Assembly (NCBI RefSeq): GCF_000378425.1
Contig: NZ_KB899811.1
Location: 1 to 64,000, forward strand
DNA from: Cohnella laeviribosi DSM 21336
GTDB lineage: Bacteria; Bacillota; Bacilli; Paenibacillales; Paenibacillaceae
DNA length: 64,000 bases
Direction of reading: 5' to 3'
How positions within the stretch are numbered: the first letter of the stretch is position 1; the number at the start of each line of letters is the position of its first letter. Made by a program: the position numbers and the translations under genes. Positions 17,160-26,201 of the stretch are shown piece by piece. The notes beneath the pieces were generated by a model that was not told the DNA's origin, did not search any database, and saw only the letters and a list, made by a program, of their open reading frames with translations.

Positions 17160-18743
17160 ATGATTCATAAAGCGATCACCGGAACGAAAACGATGGTCGT
17201 CAGCCCTCATCATCTGGCCTCCGCGGCCGGAGCGCGGATTTTGCAGAAGGGCGGCAACGCCTTCGACGCCGCGGTTGCGGTTAGCGCCTCTCTGGCCGTC
17301 GTTTATCCGCATATGACCGGGCTCGGCGGCGATTCCTTCTGGCTGCTGCACAGCGTCAGGGACGGCGGCATCCGGGCCTACAATGCGAGCGGCCGTTCGG
17401 GACACCGCATCACCCGGGACCTGTTCGCGGGCGAGGCGGCGATTCCGCACAGAGGCATCCGCAGCGTCATTACGGTGCCCGGCATGGTAGACGGATGGGA
17501 CGCGGTGCACCGCGAATACGGCAGGCTGGCTTGGAGCGAAGTGCTGGAACCTGCCATCGGTTACGCGCTGGAAGGCTTCCCGGTATCGGTCGACCAGCAT
17601 GAGAATACGGCAAGCCGATTTTCCGTTTTGGCCGCCGAGCCGTATACTTCGGACATTTTTCTCCCGAATGGCCGCGTTCCCCGCGCAGGCGAGAGATGGG
17701 TGCAAACCGCGCTCGGCAACAGCCTCCGGGAGCTTGCGCAAAAAGGCCGCGACGCCTTCTACAAAGGCAGTCTGGCCAAAGCGATCGTCGCTTCGCTGCA
17801 GGAAAGAGGCGGGCTGCTGACGCTGGACGATTTTGCGGGGCATTCGGGCGGCTGGGTAACGCCGGCAACCGGATCGTACCGCGGGTATGAGCTTTATCAA
17901 CTGCCGCCCAATTCGCAGGGATTTACCGGCATTATGACGATGCAGATATTGGAGCGGTTCGATTTGGCCGCGATCGAGCACGGTTCCTTCGAATACTATC
18001 ATCTGCTGATCGAAGCGTTGAAGCTGGCGTTCAAGGACCGCGACCGTTATCTCAGCGATCCCGATTTTACGGCGATACCGCTTGAGAGGCTGCTTTCCAA
18101 GGCGTATGCGGCCGAACTGGCCGGGCAGATCGATAGGCAGCGCGCAAGAGAGGTTGCGACCCGACCGGTCGGCAGCGATACCGCGTATGCGGCGGTCGTC
18201 GACGGGGAAGGAAACGCCGTTTCGTTTATCCAAAGCCTGTATTTCGAATTCGGTTCGGCGGTGACGGCCGGCGAAACGGGCATTTTGCTCCAGAACCGGG
18301 GCTCCTTTTTCTCGCTCGACCCGAATCACGTCAACAGGCTGGAGCCGAACAAGCGGACGTTCCATACGCTGATGCCGGCGATGGCGTGCAGGGACGGCAA
18401 GCCGTATATTTTGTACGGGACGCAGGGGGGCGAAGGCCAGCCGCAAACGCAGACCGCGCTGCTTACCCGGATGATCGATTACGGGATGAATCCGCAGCAG
18501 GCCGTCTCCGAGCCCCGCTGGCTTTGGGGCCGCACTTGGGGCGAACCGACGCAGGAACTGCGGCTGGAAAGCCGGATTGCCGAACCGGTCAGACATCGGC
18601 TGCGGGAGGCGGGGCATCTTGTTCGAACCGTTCAGGCATACGACGGCGCGGTCGGCCATGCGCATGCCATCCAAATCGACGACCACGGCTTCCGCATCGG
18701 CGGCACCGATCCGCGCTGCGACGGCGCGGCGATCGGGTGGTAG
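17160..18743 (+). CDS. Gamma-glutamyltransferase family protein
   Basis: A 527-residue Ntn-hydrolase precursor. GGT enzymes cleave themselves to expose a Thr that transfers or hydrolyses gamma-glutamyl groups. The large-subunit part has GGNAFDAAVAVSASLAVVYPHMTGLGGD and YNASGRSG; the predicted processing site is Thr341 (GSDTAYAAVVDGEGNAVSFIQS). The small subunit carries GTQGGEGQPQTQTALLTRMIDYG. No signal peptide follows the ATG at 17160 (GAGGAGGG upstream), so a cytosolic enzyme is likely, unlike secreted GGT of B. subtilis. It belongs to the group that also includes acylases, so the substrate is open. No clear terminator before the next tRNA. Confidence 0.9.
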   Translation: MIHKAITGTKTMVVSPHHLASAAGARILQKGGNAFDAAVAVSASLAVVYPHMTGLGGDSFWLLHSVRDGGIRAYNASGRSGHRITRDLFAGEAAIPHRGIRSVITVPGMVDGWDAVHREYGRLAWSEVLEPAIGYALEGFPVSVDQHENTASRFSVLAAEPYTSDIFLPNGRVPRAGERWVQTALGNSLRELAQKGRDAFYKGSLAKAIVASLQERGGLLTLDDFAGHSGGWVTPATGSYRGYELYQLPPNSQGFTGIMTMQILERFDLAAIEHGSFEYYHLLIEALKLAFKDRDRYLSDPDFTAIPLERLLSKAYAAELAGQIDRQRAREVATRPVGSDTAYAAVVDGEGNAVSFIQSLYFEFGSAVTAGETGILLQNRGSFFSLDPNHVNRLEPNKRTFHTLMPAMACRDGKPYILYGTQGGEGQPQTQTALLTRMIDYGMNPQQAVSEPRWLWGRTWGEPTQELRLESRIAEPVRHRLREAGHLVRTVQAYDGAVGHAHAIQIDDHGFRIGGTDPRCDGAAIGW

Positions 18744-18845
18744 GCCGGCCGGCGCGCCATCGGAAAAAACGGTCGCAACCGCCGGAGCGTTCGTCTTTCC
18801 TCTGGCGGTTGGACCATGATTTTTTTAAATCCTCCAAAAATCCCC

Positions 18846-18875
18846 TTGTGAAAAACGAAAGATTTATGTTAAAAT
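18846..18875 (+). promoter_or_regulatory. Promoter of tRNA-Arg
   Basis: TTGTGA (18846-18851) and TAAAAT (18870-18875), 18 bp apart, end 11 bp before the mature tRNA. Confidence 0.6.
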
Positions 18876-18886
18876 GATCGAGCTGT

Positions 18887-18963
18887 GTCCCAGTAGCTCA
18901 GTTGGATAGAGCATTCGCCTTCTAAGCGAACGGTCGGGGGTTCGAATCCCTCCTGGGACGCCA
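18887..18963 (+). tRNA. tRNA-Arg (anticodon TCT)
   Basis: A complete cloverleaf: acceptor GTCCCAG pairs with CTGGGAC; D-arm GCTCAGTTGGATAGAGC; anticodon stem TTCGC/GCGAA around loop CTTCTAA (anticodon TCT, reading AGA/AGG); T-arm GGGGGTTCGAATCCCTC. The CCA end is encoded (18961-18963). It stands alone with its own promoter and terminator. Confidence 0.97.
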
Positions 18964-18982
18964 GCGATACATAAGGCAATAG

Positions 18983-19014
18983 GCCTCCCGCGTTTCGGCG
19001 CGGGGGGCTTTTTT
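18983..19014 (+). terminator. Terminator of tRNA-Arg
   Basis: GCCTCCCGCG pairs with CGCGGGGGGC around a short TTTCGG loop, followed by a run of six T. Confidence 0.88.
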
Positions 19015-19286
19015 CTGCGACGGATGCCGTCCGCCGAGGCCTCAGCCGCCAAGTAGTCCGTCCAGTACCTCACACGATTCGCAAGAGAGTCGGTAGCCTT
19101 GTTGGTTTAAGAGCCGGCCGACAGGGCCGATCGAAAAAGCCGGTCGAAGGGCAGGATCGTGGTTTTCGTCGTCCGGGGAGCGTCCGGCGTCGGTCGAGGA
19201 GGAGCGTAGTGGGAATTGCCCATTTTTCGGAAATGGATGTATACTGAACGGTAGTTGCATGAAGCCGAATGAAGGAGGGCGACCGC

Positions 19287-21032
19287 ATGCGATATTTGCT
19301 CCCCTACATACGCAAGCACGGCATGCTTTTTCTCCTTGCGCTGCTGTTCGTCTCTTGCGAGGCGCTGTGCGATCTGCTGCAGCCGACGCTTATTTCCCGG
19401 GTAATCGACGAGGGCGTTGCCGAACGGGATCTGGGCGCCGTGCTGCGGTTCGGCGGGGTGATGCTGCTTGTGACGGCGGCGGGAGCCGTCTTTGCGTCGG
19501 GACGCAACATTTTGGCCAGCCGGGTGTCGCAACGCTTCTCGGCCGAGCTTCGGGGAGACCTGTTCCGCAAAATCCAGTCGCTTTCCTTTATCAATTTCGA
19601 CCGTATCGACAAAGCGTCGCTCGTGACGCGGCTGACCAACGACGTGACGCAGGTGCAAAACTTCGCCAACGGCATGATGCGGATCTTCGCCAAGGCTCCG
19701 ATTCTGGGGGTCGGCAGCCTGATCATGGCCATGCGCCTGAATCCGGAACTGTCGTGGATTTTTGCCGTCGTCGTTCCGGTCGTGGGAATGCTGATCGCGT
19801 TGAACTTGAATATCGGCTTCCCGCTGTTCGCGAAAGTTCAGGCCTCGCTCGACCGGCTGAACGGCATGATTCGGGAGTATTTGGCCGGGGTGAGAGTGGT
19901 CAAGGCGTTTAACCGATTCGATTACGAAACCGGCAAATTCGCCGGCGTCAACGCCGAATACCGCGGCCGCTCCGAAACCGCGCTGCGCGTAATGGCCGTC
20001 TTTAACCCGCTCATCGCGCTGACCGTCAATTTCGGCATCGTCGCGGTTCTCTGGTTCGGCGCTAGCGGCGTAAGCAAAGGCGGCATGCAGGTTGGCCACA
20101 TCGTCGCGTTCGTGAACTACATGACGCAGATTTTATTTTCCCTGATGACGATTTCGATGGTGTTCAACATGTTCGTGCGCGCCAAAGCGTCCGCCGCCCG
20201 CATCGGCGAAGTGTTCGCCGAAACGAATCCGATGAAGTGGCGGGACGAGCGGTTTGCGGACGGCGCGGCAGGCGGCAAAGTCGAATTCGAAAACGTGAGC
20301 TTCTCCTATGGCGGAGCGGATGGAGAAACCGTTTTGAAATCGGTTTCTTTCGCCTGCATGCCCGGCGAAACGGTCGGCATTATCGGCTCCACCGGCTCGG
20401 GAAAAAGCACGCTCGTCCATCTCATCCCGCGCTTTTACGATGCGACGGAGGGCCGGGTGCTGGTGGACGGCCGCGACGTGTCTTCCGTCGATCCCCGTCT
20501 CCTGCGGGACAAGGTGGCGATTGTGCCGCAGGAGGCGGTGCTTTTTTCCGGCACCATATTGGATAATATCCGGTTCGGGAACGAGCGCGCAACGATGGAG
20601 GAAGTCTATGAGGCGGCGCGCGTCGCGCAGGCCCACGAGTTCATCTCCCAAGCTCCCGAAGGCTATCATACTCGGCTCGGTCAGGGCGGCGTCAATCTGT
20701 CGGGAGGCCAAAAACAGCGTCTCTCCATCGCCAGGGCGCTCGTCCGCAAGCCGAGTATTCTCATCTTGGACGACTGCACCAGTGCGCTCGATCCGACGAC
20801 GGAAGCGGCGCTGAAGGCGGCGCTCCGGACGTATGCCAAAGGGATCACGTGTTTTGTCATTGCGCAACGAATCGCGACCGTCATGGACGCGGACCGGATT
20901 ATCGTCATGGAAAACGGCGAAATCGCGGGCATTGGCACGCATGAGAAGCTGCTGAAGGAAAACCGGATTTACCGGGAAATTTACCGTTCCCAAATCGGCG
21001 AGGAGATGGAAAGCCATGCCGTCTGCGAATGA
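19287..21032 (+). CDS. ABC exporter half-transporter, degenerate-site subunit
   Basis: A 581-residue TMD-NBD fusion with six membrane helices (about residues 1-300) and one nucleotide-binding domain. The start is ATG at 19287 after AAGGAGGG; the in-frame ATG at 19269 precedes that site and is rejected. NBD motifs: Walker A GSTGSGKST, signature LSGGQKQRLS, Walker B ILILDDCTSALD. The usual catalytic Glu is Asp and the H-loop reads AQR instead of AHR, so its own Walker site should hydrolyse ATP poorly. This is the pattern of the first subunit of heterodimeric exporters (BmrC/LmrC/TM287 type). Partner gene overlaps by 17 bp. Probable drug or lipid exporter; substrate unknown. Confidence 0.92.
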   Translation: MRYLLPYIRKHGMLFLLALLFVSCEALCDLLQPTLISRVIDEGVAERDLGAVLRFGGVMLLVTAAGAVFASGRNILASRVSQRFSAELRGDLFRKIQSLSFINFDRIDKASLVTRLTNDVTQVQNFANGMMRIFAKAPILGVGSLIMAMRLNPELSWIFAVVVPVVGMLIALNLNIGFPLFAKVQASLDRLNGMIREYLAGVRVVKAFNRFDYETGKFAGVNAEYRGRSETALRVMAVFNPLIALTVNFGIVAVLWFGASGVSKGGMQVGHIVAFVNYMTQILFSLMTISMVFNMFVRAKASAARIGEVFAETNPMKWRDERFADGAAGGKVEFENVSFSYGGADGETVLKSVSFACMPGETVGIIGSTGSGKSTLVHLIPRFYDATEGRVLVDGRDVSSVDPRLLRDKVAIVPQEAVLFSGTILDNIRFGNERATMEEVYEAARVAQAHEFISQAPEGYHTRLGQGGVNLSGGQKQRLSIARALVRKPSILILDDCTSALDPTTEAALKAALRTYAKGITCFVIAQRIATVMDADRIIVMENGEIAGIGTHEKLLKENRIYREIYRSQIGEEMESHAVCE

Positions 21033-22884
21033 CGCGAGCAGAGGAGCGCCGGCCGAATCCAAGGCAACCGTTCCCATCGGACCGGGAGGCCCGAGGGGGC
21101 TAAGGGGAGGTCCCGTCCAGAAACCGAAAAATTTTAAAGGCACGGTCCGGCGGCTGTGGAGCTATTTTGGCAACGAGAAGAGACGGCTTGCGGCGGTGTT
21201 CGCTTTTGTGCTGGCCGATTCCGCGCTGACGCTCCTCGGCCCTTACCTGATCGGCGTAGCCGTCGATGCGATCGCGGATACCGGCGGCGTCGATTTCAAG
21301 GCGCTCGATTTGGCGCTCTTGGCGCTCGTGGCCGCTTATGCGGCCGATGCGGGCCTGACCTTTTTTCAGGGCTGGCTGATGGCGGGCATCTCCCAGCGCA
21401 TCGTCGAGCGGCTGCGCTCGTCGCTGTTCGCCAAGCTGCACAAGCTGCCGCTCGCCTTTTTCGACACCCGCAGCCACGGCGAAGTGATGAGCCGGCTGTC
21501 CAACGATATCGACAACGTCAGCACGACCGTTTCGCAGACGACCGCCCAATTGATGTCGGGCCTGATCGCGATTGCCGGTTCCCTGGTCATGATGCTGGCG
21601 CTAAGCCCGCTGCTGACGCTGGCGACGCTGATTACGGTGCCGCTGGTGTTTCTGCTTGCCCGGACGATCACGAAGCGGACGAAGCGGCTGTTTAAGGAGC
21701 AGCAGGCGCAGCTCGGCGCCTTAAACGGTCATATCGAGGAAACGATCTCGGGCATGCTGGCCGTTAAGGCGTTCAACCGGGAAGACAAGGCGATCGAGCA
21801 ATTCGACGGCTTGAACGCCAAATTGGCCGAAACCGGCACCCGGGCGCAAATCTGGTCGGGTTTTCTGATGCCGCTGCTCGGCGTCATCAACAATATCGGC
21901 TTTGCCGCCGTCGCCCTTGCCGGCGGGACGCTTGCGGTCAGGGGGCATATTACGGTCGGGGTCATCGCCAGCTTTCTGAGCTACTCCCGCCAATTCGTTC
22001 GCCCGTTGAACGATATCGCCAGCATGTATAATACGCTGCAGGCCGGCATTGCCGGAGCGGAGCGGGTGTTCGAGGTGATGGAGCAGGAAGAGGAGGCGGA
22101 AGATGTCCGGGGAGCGGCCGTGCTCCAAGGAGCGAAAGGACATGTCGTCTTCGACAACGTCTCGTTCGGTTACCGGCCCGAAGTGCCGATCGTCAGCAAC
22201 CTCAGCTTCGAGGTTCCCGCGGGCAGCAGCATTGCGCTTGTCGGACCGACGGGGGCGGGCAAGACGACCATCGTGAATTTGCTGACCCGTTTTTACGAAG
22301 CGACCGGAGGACGGATTCTCATCGACGGAAAAGACATCCGCGAGTATACGCGCGACAGCCTGCGGCGGGCGTTCGGCGTCGTTCTGCAGGATACGTACCT
22401 GTTCTCGGGCACCATTGCGGACAACATCCGATACGGCAGGCCGGAGGCGACGGACGCCGAGGTGAAAGCCGCCGCCGCGGCGGCCCGCGCGGACGCGTTC
22501 ATCCGCCGCTTGCCCCTCGGTTATCAAACCCCGATCTCCGAGAACGGCAGCAATCTCAGCCAGGGCCAGAAGCAGCTGCTGGCCATTGCCAGGGTCATGC
22601 TGGCCAATCCTTCGATTCTCGTTTTGGACGAGGCGACAAGCAGCATCGATACCCGGACCGAGCTGCAAATTCAAGCGGCGCTGCTGGATGCCATGAAGGG
22701 AAGAACGGCCTTTATCATCGCGCACCGTCTCAGCACGATCCGCGACGCCGACCGGATTCTCGTCATCGAACGCGGCCGGATCGCGGAGGCAGGAACGCAC
22801 GACGAGCTCGTCCGCAAGGAGGGTGGCGTTTACGCCCGCATGGTCGCGAGCCAGTTTAAGCCCGTCCGGGCGCGGGCCAATTAG
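21016..22884 (+). CDS. ABC exporter half-transporter, catalytic subunit
   Basis: A 622-residue TMD-NBD protein that pairs with the preceding gene. The N-terminal 40 residues are Gly/Pro-rich (VPIGPGGPRGLRGGPVQKPK) before the first helix. NBD motifs: Walker A GPTGAGKTT, Walker B ILVLDEATSSID and H-loop AHRLSTI are consensus, but the signature reads LSQGQKQ rather than LSGGQ. The consensus hydrolysis site is therefore made from this Walker site and the partner's LSGGQ, as expected for heterodimeric exporters. Start ATG 21016 lies inside the partner gene, so expression is coupled. No obvious terminator follows. Confidence 0.93.
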   Translation: MPSANDASRGAPAESKATVPIGPGGPRGLRGGPVQKPKNFKGTVRRLWSYFGNEKRRLAAVFAFVLADSALTLLGPYLIGVAVDAIADTGGVDFKALDLALLALVAAYAADAGLTFFQGWLMAGISQRIVERLRSSLFAKLHKLPLAFFDTRSHGEVMSRLSNDIDNVSTTVSQTTAQLMSGLIAIAGSLVMMLALSPLLTLATLITVPLVFLLARTITKRTKRLFKEQQAQLGALNGHIEETISGMLAVKAFNREDKAIEQFDGLNAKLAETGTRAQIWSGFLMPLLGVINNIGFAAVALAGGTLAVRGHITVGVIASFLSYSRQFVRPLNDIASMYNTLQAGIAGAERVFEVMEQEEEAEDVRGAAVLQGAKGHVVFDNVSFGYRPEVPIVSNLSFEVPAGSSIALVGPTGAGKTTIVNLLTRFYEATGGRILIDGKDIREYTRDSLRRAFGVVLQDTYLFSGTIADNIRYGRPEATDAEVKAAAAAARADAFIRRLPLGYQTPISENGSNLSQGQKQLLAIARVMLANPSILVLDEATSSIDTRTELQIQAALLDAMKGRTAFIIAHRLSTIRDADRILVIERGRIAEAGTHDELVRKEGGVYARMVASQFKPVRARAN

Positions 22885-23009
22885 CGCGGCGCAACGCCAA
22901 CCCTGTGATTGTGCCGCTTGGACGAAATCTTTTTCGATTTTCGTTAATTGTTTGTATAGGAGGAATTTAGATGCAGCATAATAAGCAAGCAAACACGGAG
23001 GTGATAATC

Positions 23010-23225
23010 ATGGCAGACAATCGCAACTCGAACCAACTCGTCGTGCAACAAGCTCGGGCTGCATTGGAACAACTGAAATTCGAAGTGGCCCAACAGCTCG
23101 GCATCCAAATTCCGCAAGACGGGTACTACGGAAACATGATCACTCGCGATACCGGACGCATCGGGGGCAATATCACCCGCCGTCTGGTTGAAATAGCTGA
23201 GCAACAGCTTGCGGGACGCTTTTGA
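23010..23225 (+). CDS. Small acid-soluble spore protein, alpha/beta type
   Basis: A 71-residue DNA-binding protein of the forespore. It coats and protects spore DNA and is degraded by the protease GPR at germination. Family features: NSNQLVVQQARAALEQLKFEVAQQLGI (including the GPR site region KFEVAQ), then DTGRIGGNITRRLVEIAEQQL. The start at 23010 follows a near-perfect GGAGGTGATAATC. An in-frame ATG at 22971 also has a good ribosome-binding site (AGGAGGA) and would add 13 residues; family length favours 23010. A terminator follows within 10 bp. Confidence 0.95.
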   Translation: MADNRNSNQLVVQQARAALEQLKFEVAQQLGIQIPQDGYYGNMITRDTGRIGGNITRRLVEIAEQQLAGRF

Positions 23226-23232
23226 TCATGGA

Positions 23233-23266
23233 GTCCGCTCGGTTCTGAAGCCGGGCGGGCTTTTTT
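23233..23266 (+). terminator. Terminator of the SASP gene
   Basis: GTCCGCTCGG (23233-23242) pairs with CCGGGCGGGC (23251-23260) with two or three G-T pairs, followed by six T. Confidence 0.85.
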
Positions 23267-23309
23267 CCTTTGCCGGAAACGCGTTCGGTGCCCGAAAGGA
23301 CTATATAAT

Positions 23310-23337
23310 ATAGTAGAGAAAACATAGTAGAGAAAAC
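23310..23337. repeat. Perfect 14-bp tandem duplication
   Basis: ATAGTAGAGAAAAC occurs twice head to tail (23310-23323 and 23324-23337) in the AT-rich spacer between the SASP terminator and the tRNA-Gly promoter. It directly follows a TATATAATATAG stretch. Role unknown. Confidence 0.7.
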
Positions 23338-23387
23338 CGGCTCAAAAAGAAGATCGGAAAACGGCGCCGCAAATCCAAAAGAAAAAG

Positions 23388-23417
23388 TTGATTTTCGCAG
23401 GCCGGCTGTGCTATTAT
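23388..23417 (+). promoter_or_regulatory. Promoter of tRNA-Gly
   Basis: TTGATT (23388-23393) and TATTAT (23412-23417) are 18 bp apart and end 18 bp before the mature tRNA. Confidence 0.6.
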
Positions 23418-23435
23418 TTTCTTGCTATCTCATTT

Positions 23436-23509
23436 GCGGGTGTAGTTCAATGGTAGAACGCCAGCTTCCCAAGCTTGAGGCGAGGGTTCGATTCCCTTCA
23501 CCCGCTCCA
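23436..23509 (+). tRNA. tRNA-Gly (anticodon CCC)
   Basis: Acceptor GCGGGTG pairs with CACCCGC; D-arm GTTCAATGGTAGAAC; anticodon loop TTCCCAA gives anticodon CCC (reads GGG); T-arm AGGGTTCGATTCCCT; CCA is encoded. The anticodon stem CCAGC/GCTTG has one C-T mismatch, as written. Confidence 0.95.
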
Positions 23510-23527
23510 TACGATTGACCCGAGAAG

Positions 23528-23548
23528 CCTTGTTCAACAAGGTTTTTT
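23528..23548 (+). terminator. Terminator of tRNA-Gly
   Basis: CCTTG and CAAGG pair around a TTCAA loop, followed by six T; about 20 bp after the tRNA. Confidence 0.8.
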
Positions 23549-23676
23549 CTGTTTATTGAAAGCGCAAGCGCCGGACGGACGCATTCGAAGGGAATTTTCC
23601 CATTTGTCCGGCGTTCATGGTATAATGCGGGTGAATCGGCAGAGGAAGCCGGACAGCCGGCAGGAAGGGGCGCTGC

Positions 23677-24594
23677 GTGACCGAATCCCAGAAGGACAAC
23701 TTGGTCCTGTTTCCCAAGACGTTGGATTATTACCAAATCCAGCTGACGCGCATGCTGGAGACGGAACGCTTCGGCGACGCCAAAGCGCTGCTTGCCTTTT
23801 TGCTGCAATGCGGCGGGGAAGCCGAGCGCCATCACGCCGAATGGGAAGCGCTGCTCGGCTGGCTCGAGGCGGCGTTTCCGGATGCGAAGGAAGAAAGGCC
23901 CGGCGGCCCCGAAGCGAAGGACGACGGCCTGGAGGACGCGGAGGAGTCGTTCCGCCGCCGTCTGAACGAGCGGTCCGAGCAGGATGCGGATTACGTTCCC
24001 CGGTTGCTTAAGGCGCTGGAAGCGGCCGAAGATCCGGAACAGCAATTGCTTGTTCTCGGCCAGCTCTCCCATCTGGAACACCGGGATATCGAGCCTGGGC
24101 TGCGCCGCTTTTTGGAGGCGGACGAGCATTATCCCGCCGTGCAGTTCAAGGCGCTGCAGGTGCTGCGCAAGCAAGGCGCGTCGGGGCCGGTCGCGCTATG
24201 GCGCGAAGGCGAGAGGCTCGCGGTCGAGGCGGAGGCGACGCCGCTTTCGTTCGATGAATTTCCTCCCGCCGTGCAGACGGTGCTGGAACGGGTGCGGCAG
24301 GCCGCGGAAGTGTCCGATCCGACGCTGTCGTATTTTGCCGAGGAGATGTGGAAAGAGTGCGTACAAGCCGCTTACGGCACGCCCGTCTACCGGCGGATGA
24401 CGGACGATGACGACCGCTCGTGCGATCTGTGGGCGGCGGCGCTGCATCAATTTCTCATAGAGAAGCTTCACGGGCGGGCAAGCGACGAAGAGGTCCGCGA
24501 GCAATACGGAATAACGGGAGAACTTCGGTTTCCGTACGAGCAGGCGCTGCGCTGGCTGCGGCAATTTGCGGGCGAATCCGGCCCCGCTACGTGA
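23677..24594 (+). CDS. YsoA-like helical-repeat protein upstream of tig
   Basis: A 305-residue, acidic, soluble protein starting with GTG at 23677 (AGGAAGGGG upstream). It is strongly helical: KTLDYYQIQLTRMLETERFGDAKALLAFLLQC, a Glu/Gly-rich linker (about 75-95), then repeated helical pairs (RLLKALEAAEDPEQQLLVLGQLSHLEHRDIEPGLRRFLEA) that look like TPR or HEAT units. B. subtilis has the TPR protein YsoA just upstream of tig, and this gene holds that place, so I read it as the counterpart; sequence identity was not tested. No catalytic motif is visible. Confidence 0.8.
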   Translation: MTESQKDNLVLFPKTLDYYQIQLTRMLETERFGDAKALLAFLLQCGGEAERHHAEWEALLGWLEAAFPDAKEERPGGPEAKDDGLEDAEESFRRRLNERSEQDADYVPRLLKALEAAEDPEQQLLVLGQLSHLEHRDIEPGLRRFLEADEHYPAVQFKALQVLRKQGASGPVALWREGERLAVEAEATPLSFDEFPPAVQTVLERVRQAAEVSDPTLSYFAEEMWKECVQAAYGTPVYRRMTDDDDRSCDLWAAALHQFLIEKLHGRASDEEVREQYGITGELRFPYEQALRWLRQFAGESGPAT

Positions 24595-24709
24595 CAAGGC
24601 GAAACCTATCTCCCGGCCTTGAAAAGCTTCAAATAGTTGTATATACTAGAATGGTTTATGTAAAACGGTCGCATGGAGCGGCAAGTACCTTCGGAGGGGA
24701 AAGCAAATC

Positions 24710-25999
24710 ATGAAAGCAAATTGGGAAAAAATAGAGAAGAATGTAGGCGTTCTTGAGGTGGAAGTCGACGAGGAACGGGTTGCGGAAGCGCTGAACAAGG
24801 CGTTCCGCAAAGTCGTAAACCGAGTCAATGTGCCCGGGTTCCGCAGAGGCAAGGTGCCGCGGCCGATCTTCGAGGCGCGCTTCGGCGTCGAAAGCTTGTA
24901 TCAGGACGCGATTGATATTTTGCTGCCGTCCGCATACAGCGAAGCCGTCGACCAAACCGGCATCTTCCCGGTAGACCGTCCGGAAGTGGACGTGGAGCAA
25001 TTCGGCAAAGGCAAGCCGTTCAAGTTCAAAGCGAAGGTGACGGTCAAGCCGGAAGTGAAGCTCGGCCAGTACAAAGGCATCGAAGTGGCGGCGCCCGATC
25101 TTGAAGTGACCGAAGAGGAAATCGCGAAAGAGCTGGAGCGCTTGCAACAACGCCATGCCGAACTGGTTGTCGTCGACGAAGGTCCGGCACAGCAGGGCGA
25201 CATCGCCGTCATCGACTTCGAAGGCTTTCTGGACGGCGTTCCGTTCGAAGGCGGCAAAGGCGAGCGCCACTCGCTGGAGCTTGGTTCCGGCACGTTTATC
25301 CCCGGCTTCGAGGAGCAAGTCGTCGGCATGAACATCGCCGAGGAGAAGGACATCACCGTTACGTTCCCGGAGAACTACCACGCGGAGAACCTGGCCGGCA
25401 AAGAAGCCGTGTTCAAAGTCAAACTGCACGAAATCAAACGCAAGAACCTGCCTGCGCTCGACGACGAGTTCGCCAAGGACATCAGCGAGTTCGAGACGCT
25501 GGATGAATACAAAAAGGATTTGGAGAGCAAGCTGAAGGAACGTAAAGCCAAAAATGCCGAAGCCGCCCGCGAAGCGGAAGCGATCAGCAAGGCTTCGGAA
25601 GCGGCCGAAGTCGACATTCCGGAGGTGATGATCGACAACGAAGTCGAAAACATGCTGAAGGATTTCGAAAGCCGCCTGAAAATGCAAGGAATGAACCTGC
25701 AGCTCTACTACCAGTTCAGCGGACAGGACGAAGCGGCGCTCAAGGCGCAAATGAAGGCCGACGCCGAAAAGCGCGTCCGCAACAACCTGGTGCTCGAAGC
25801 GATTGCGACGGCCGAAAATCTGGACGTTTCCGAAGATGAGTTGAACGAAGAACTGGAAAACCTGTCCAAAATGTACAGCCGTTCCGTTGACGAGCTTCGG
25901 CAGATTTTCTCCTCCAACGGCTACCTTGAAACGTTGAAAAGCGATCTGAAAGTTCGCAAGGCGGCGAAGTTCGTCGTGGACAACAGCAAGACCGCCTAA
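24710..25999 (+). CDS. tig: Trigger factor (ribosome-associated chaperone and PPIase)
   Basis: A 429-residue protein that binds near the ribosome exit tunnel and shields nascent chains. All three domains are visible: N-terminal ribosome-binding domain with the signature PGFRRGKVPRPIFEARFG (about residues 43-60); FKBP-type prolyl isomerase domain (about 155-240, GDIAVIDFEGFLDGVPFEGGKGE...FIPGFEEQVVGM); and C-terminal helical arms (about 250-429). ATG at 24710 follows GGAGGGGAAAG. It starts the folding/proteolysis block that continues with clpP, clpX and lon. Confidence 0.98.
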   Translation: MKANWEKIEKNVGVLEVEVDEERVAEALNKAFRKVVNRVNVPGFRRGKVPRPIFEARFGVESLYQDAIDILLPSAYSEAVDQTGIFPVDRPEVDVEQFGKGKPFKFKAKVTVKPEVKLGQYKGIEVAAPDLEVTEEEIAKELERLQQRHAELVVVDEGPAQQGDIAVIDFEGFLDGVPFEGGKGERHSLELGSGTFIPGFEEQVVGMNIAEEKDITVTFPENYHAENLAGKEAVFKVKLHEIKRKNLPALDDEFAKDISEFETLDEYKKDLESKLKERKAKNAEAAREAEAISKASEAAEVDIPEVMIDNEVENMLKDFESRLKMQGMNLQLYYQFSGQDEAALKAQMKADAEKRVRNNLVLEAIATAENLDVSEDELNEELENLSKMYSRSVDELRQIFSSNGYLETLKSDLKVRKAAKFVVDNSKTA

Positions 26000-26020
26000 G
26001 ACCGGGCGTGGCACATATGG

Positions 26021-26053
26021 ACAAGGCACGTGTTTACCGCGTGCCTTGTTTTT
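26021..26053 (+). terminator. Terminator of tig
   Basis: ACAAGGCACG (26021-26030) pairs with CGTGCCTTGT (26040-26049), followed by a T-run. It separates tig from clpP. Confidence 0.88.
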
Positions 26054-26201
26054 ACCCTTGCAAGCCGTACATACATAAGGATAAATAACCGGGCACGGAG
26101 CGGACGCGGGACCGGGACGCTCGTCAACATGACATTCGGATGGTAACGTGTTAGAATAGTACCGATGCTCGAAGTCCACTAAAGAGAAGAGGTTGGATAA
26201 C

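Noticed and set aside
18864-19073. 69-aa minus-strand reading frame across tRNA-Arg
   Set aside because: Its peptide (GGIRTPDRSLRRR...) is the translation of the antisense tRNA, a well-known false gene.
23425-24174. 249-aa minus-strand frame across tRNA-Gly and the ysoA-like gene
   Set aside because: Contains antisense tRNA sequence (GEGNRTLAS) and shadows a real gene; no ribosome-binding site.
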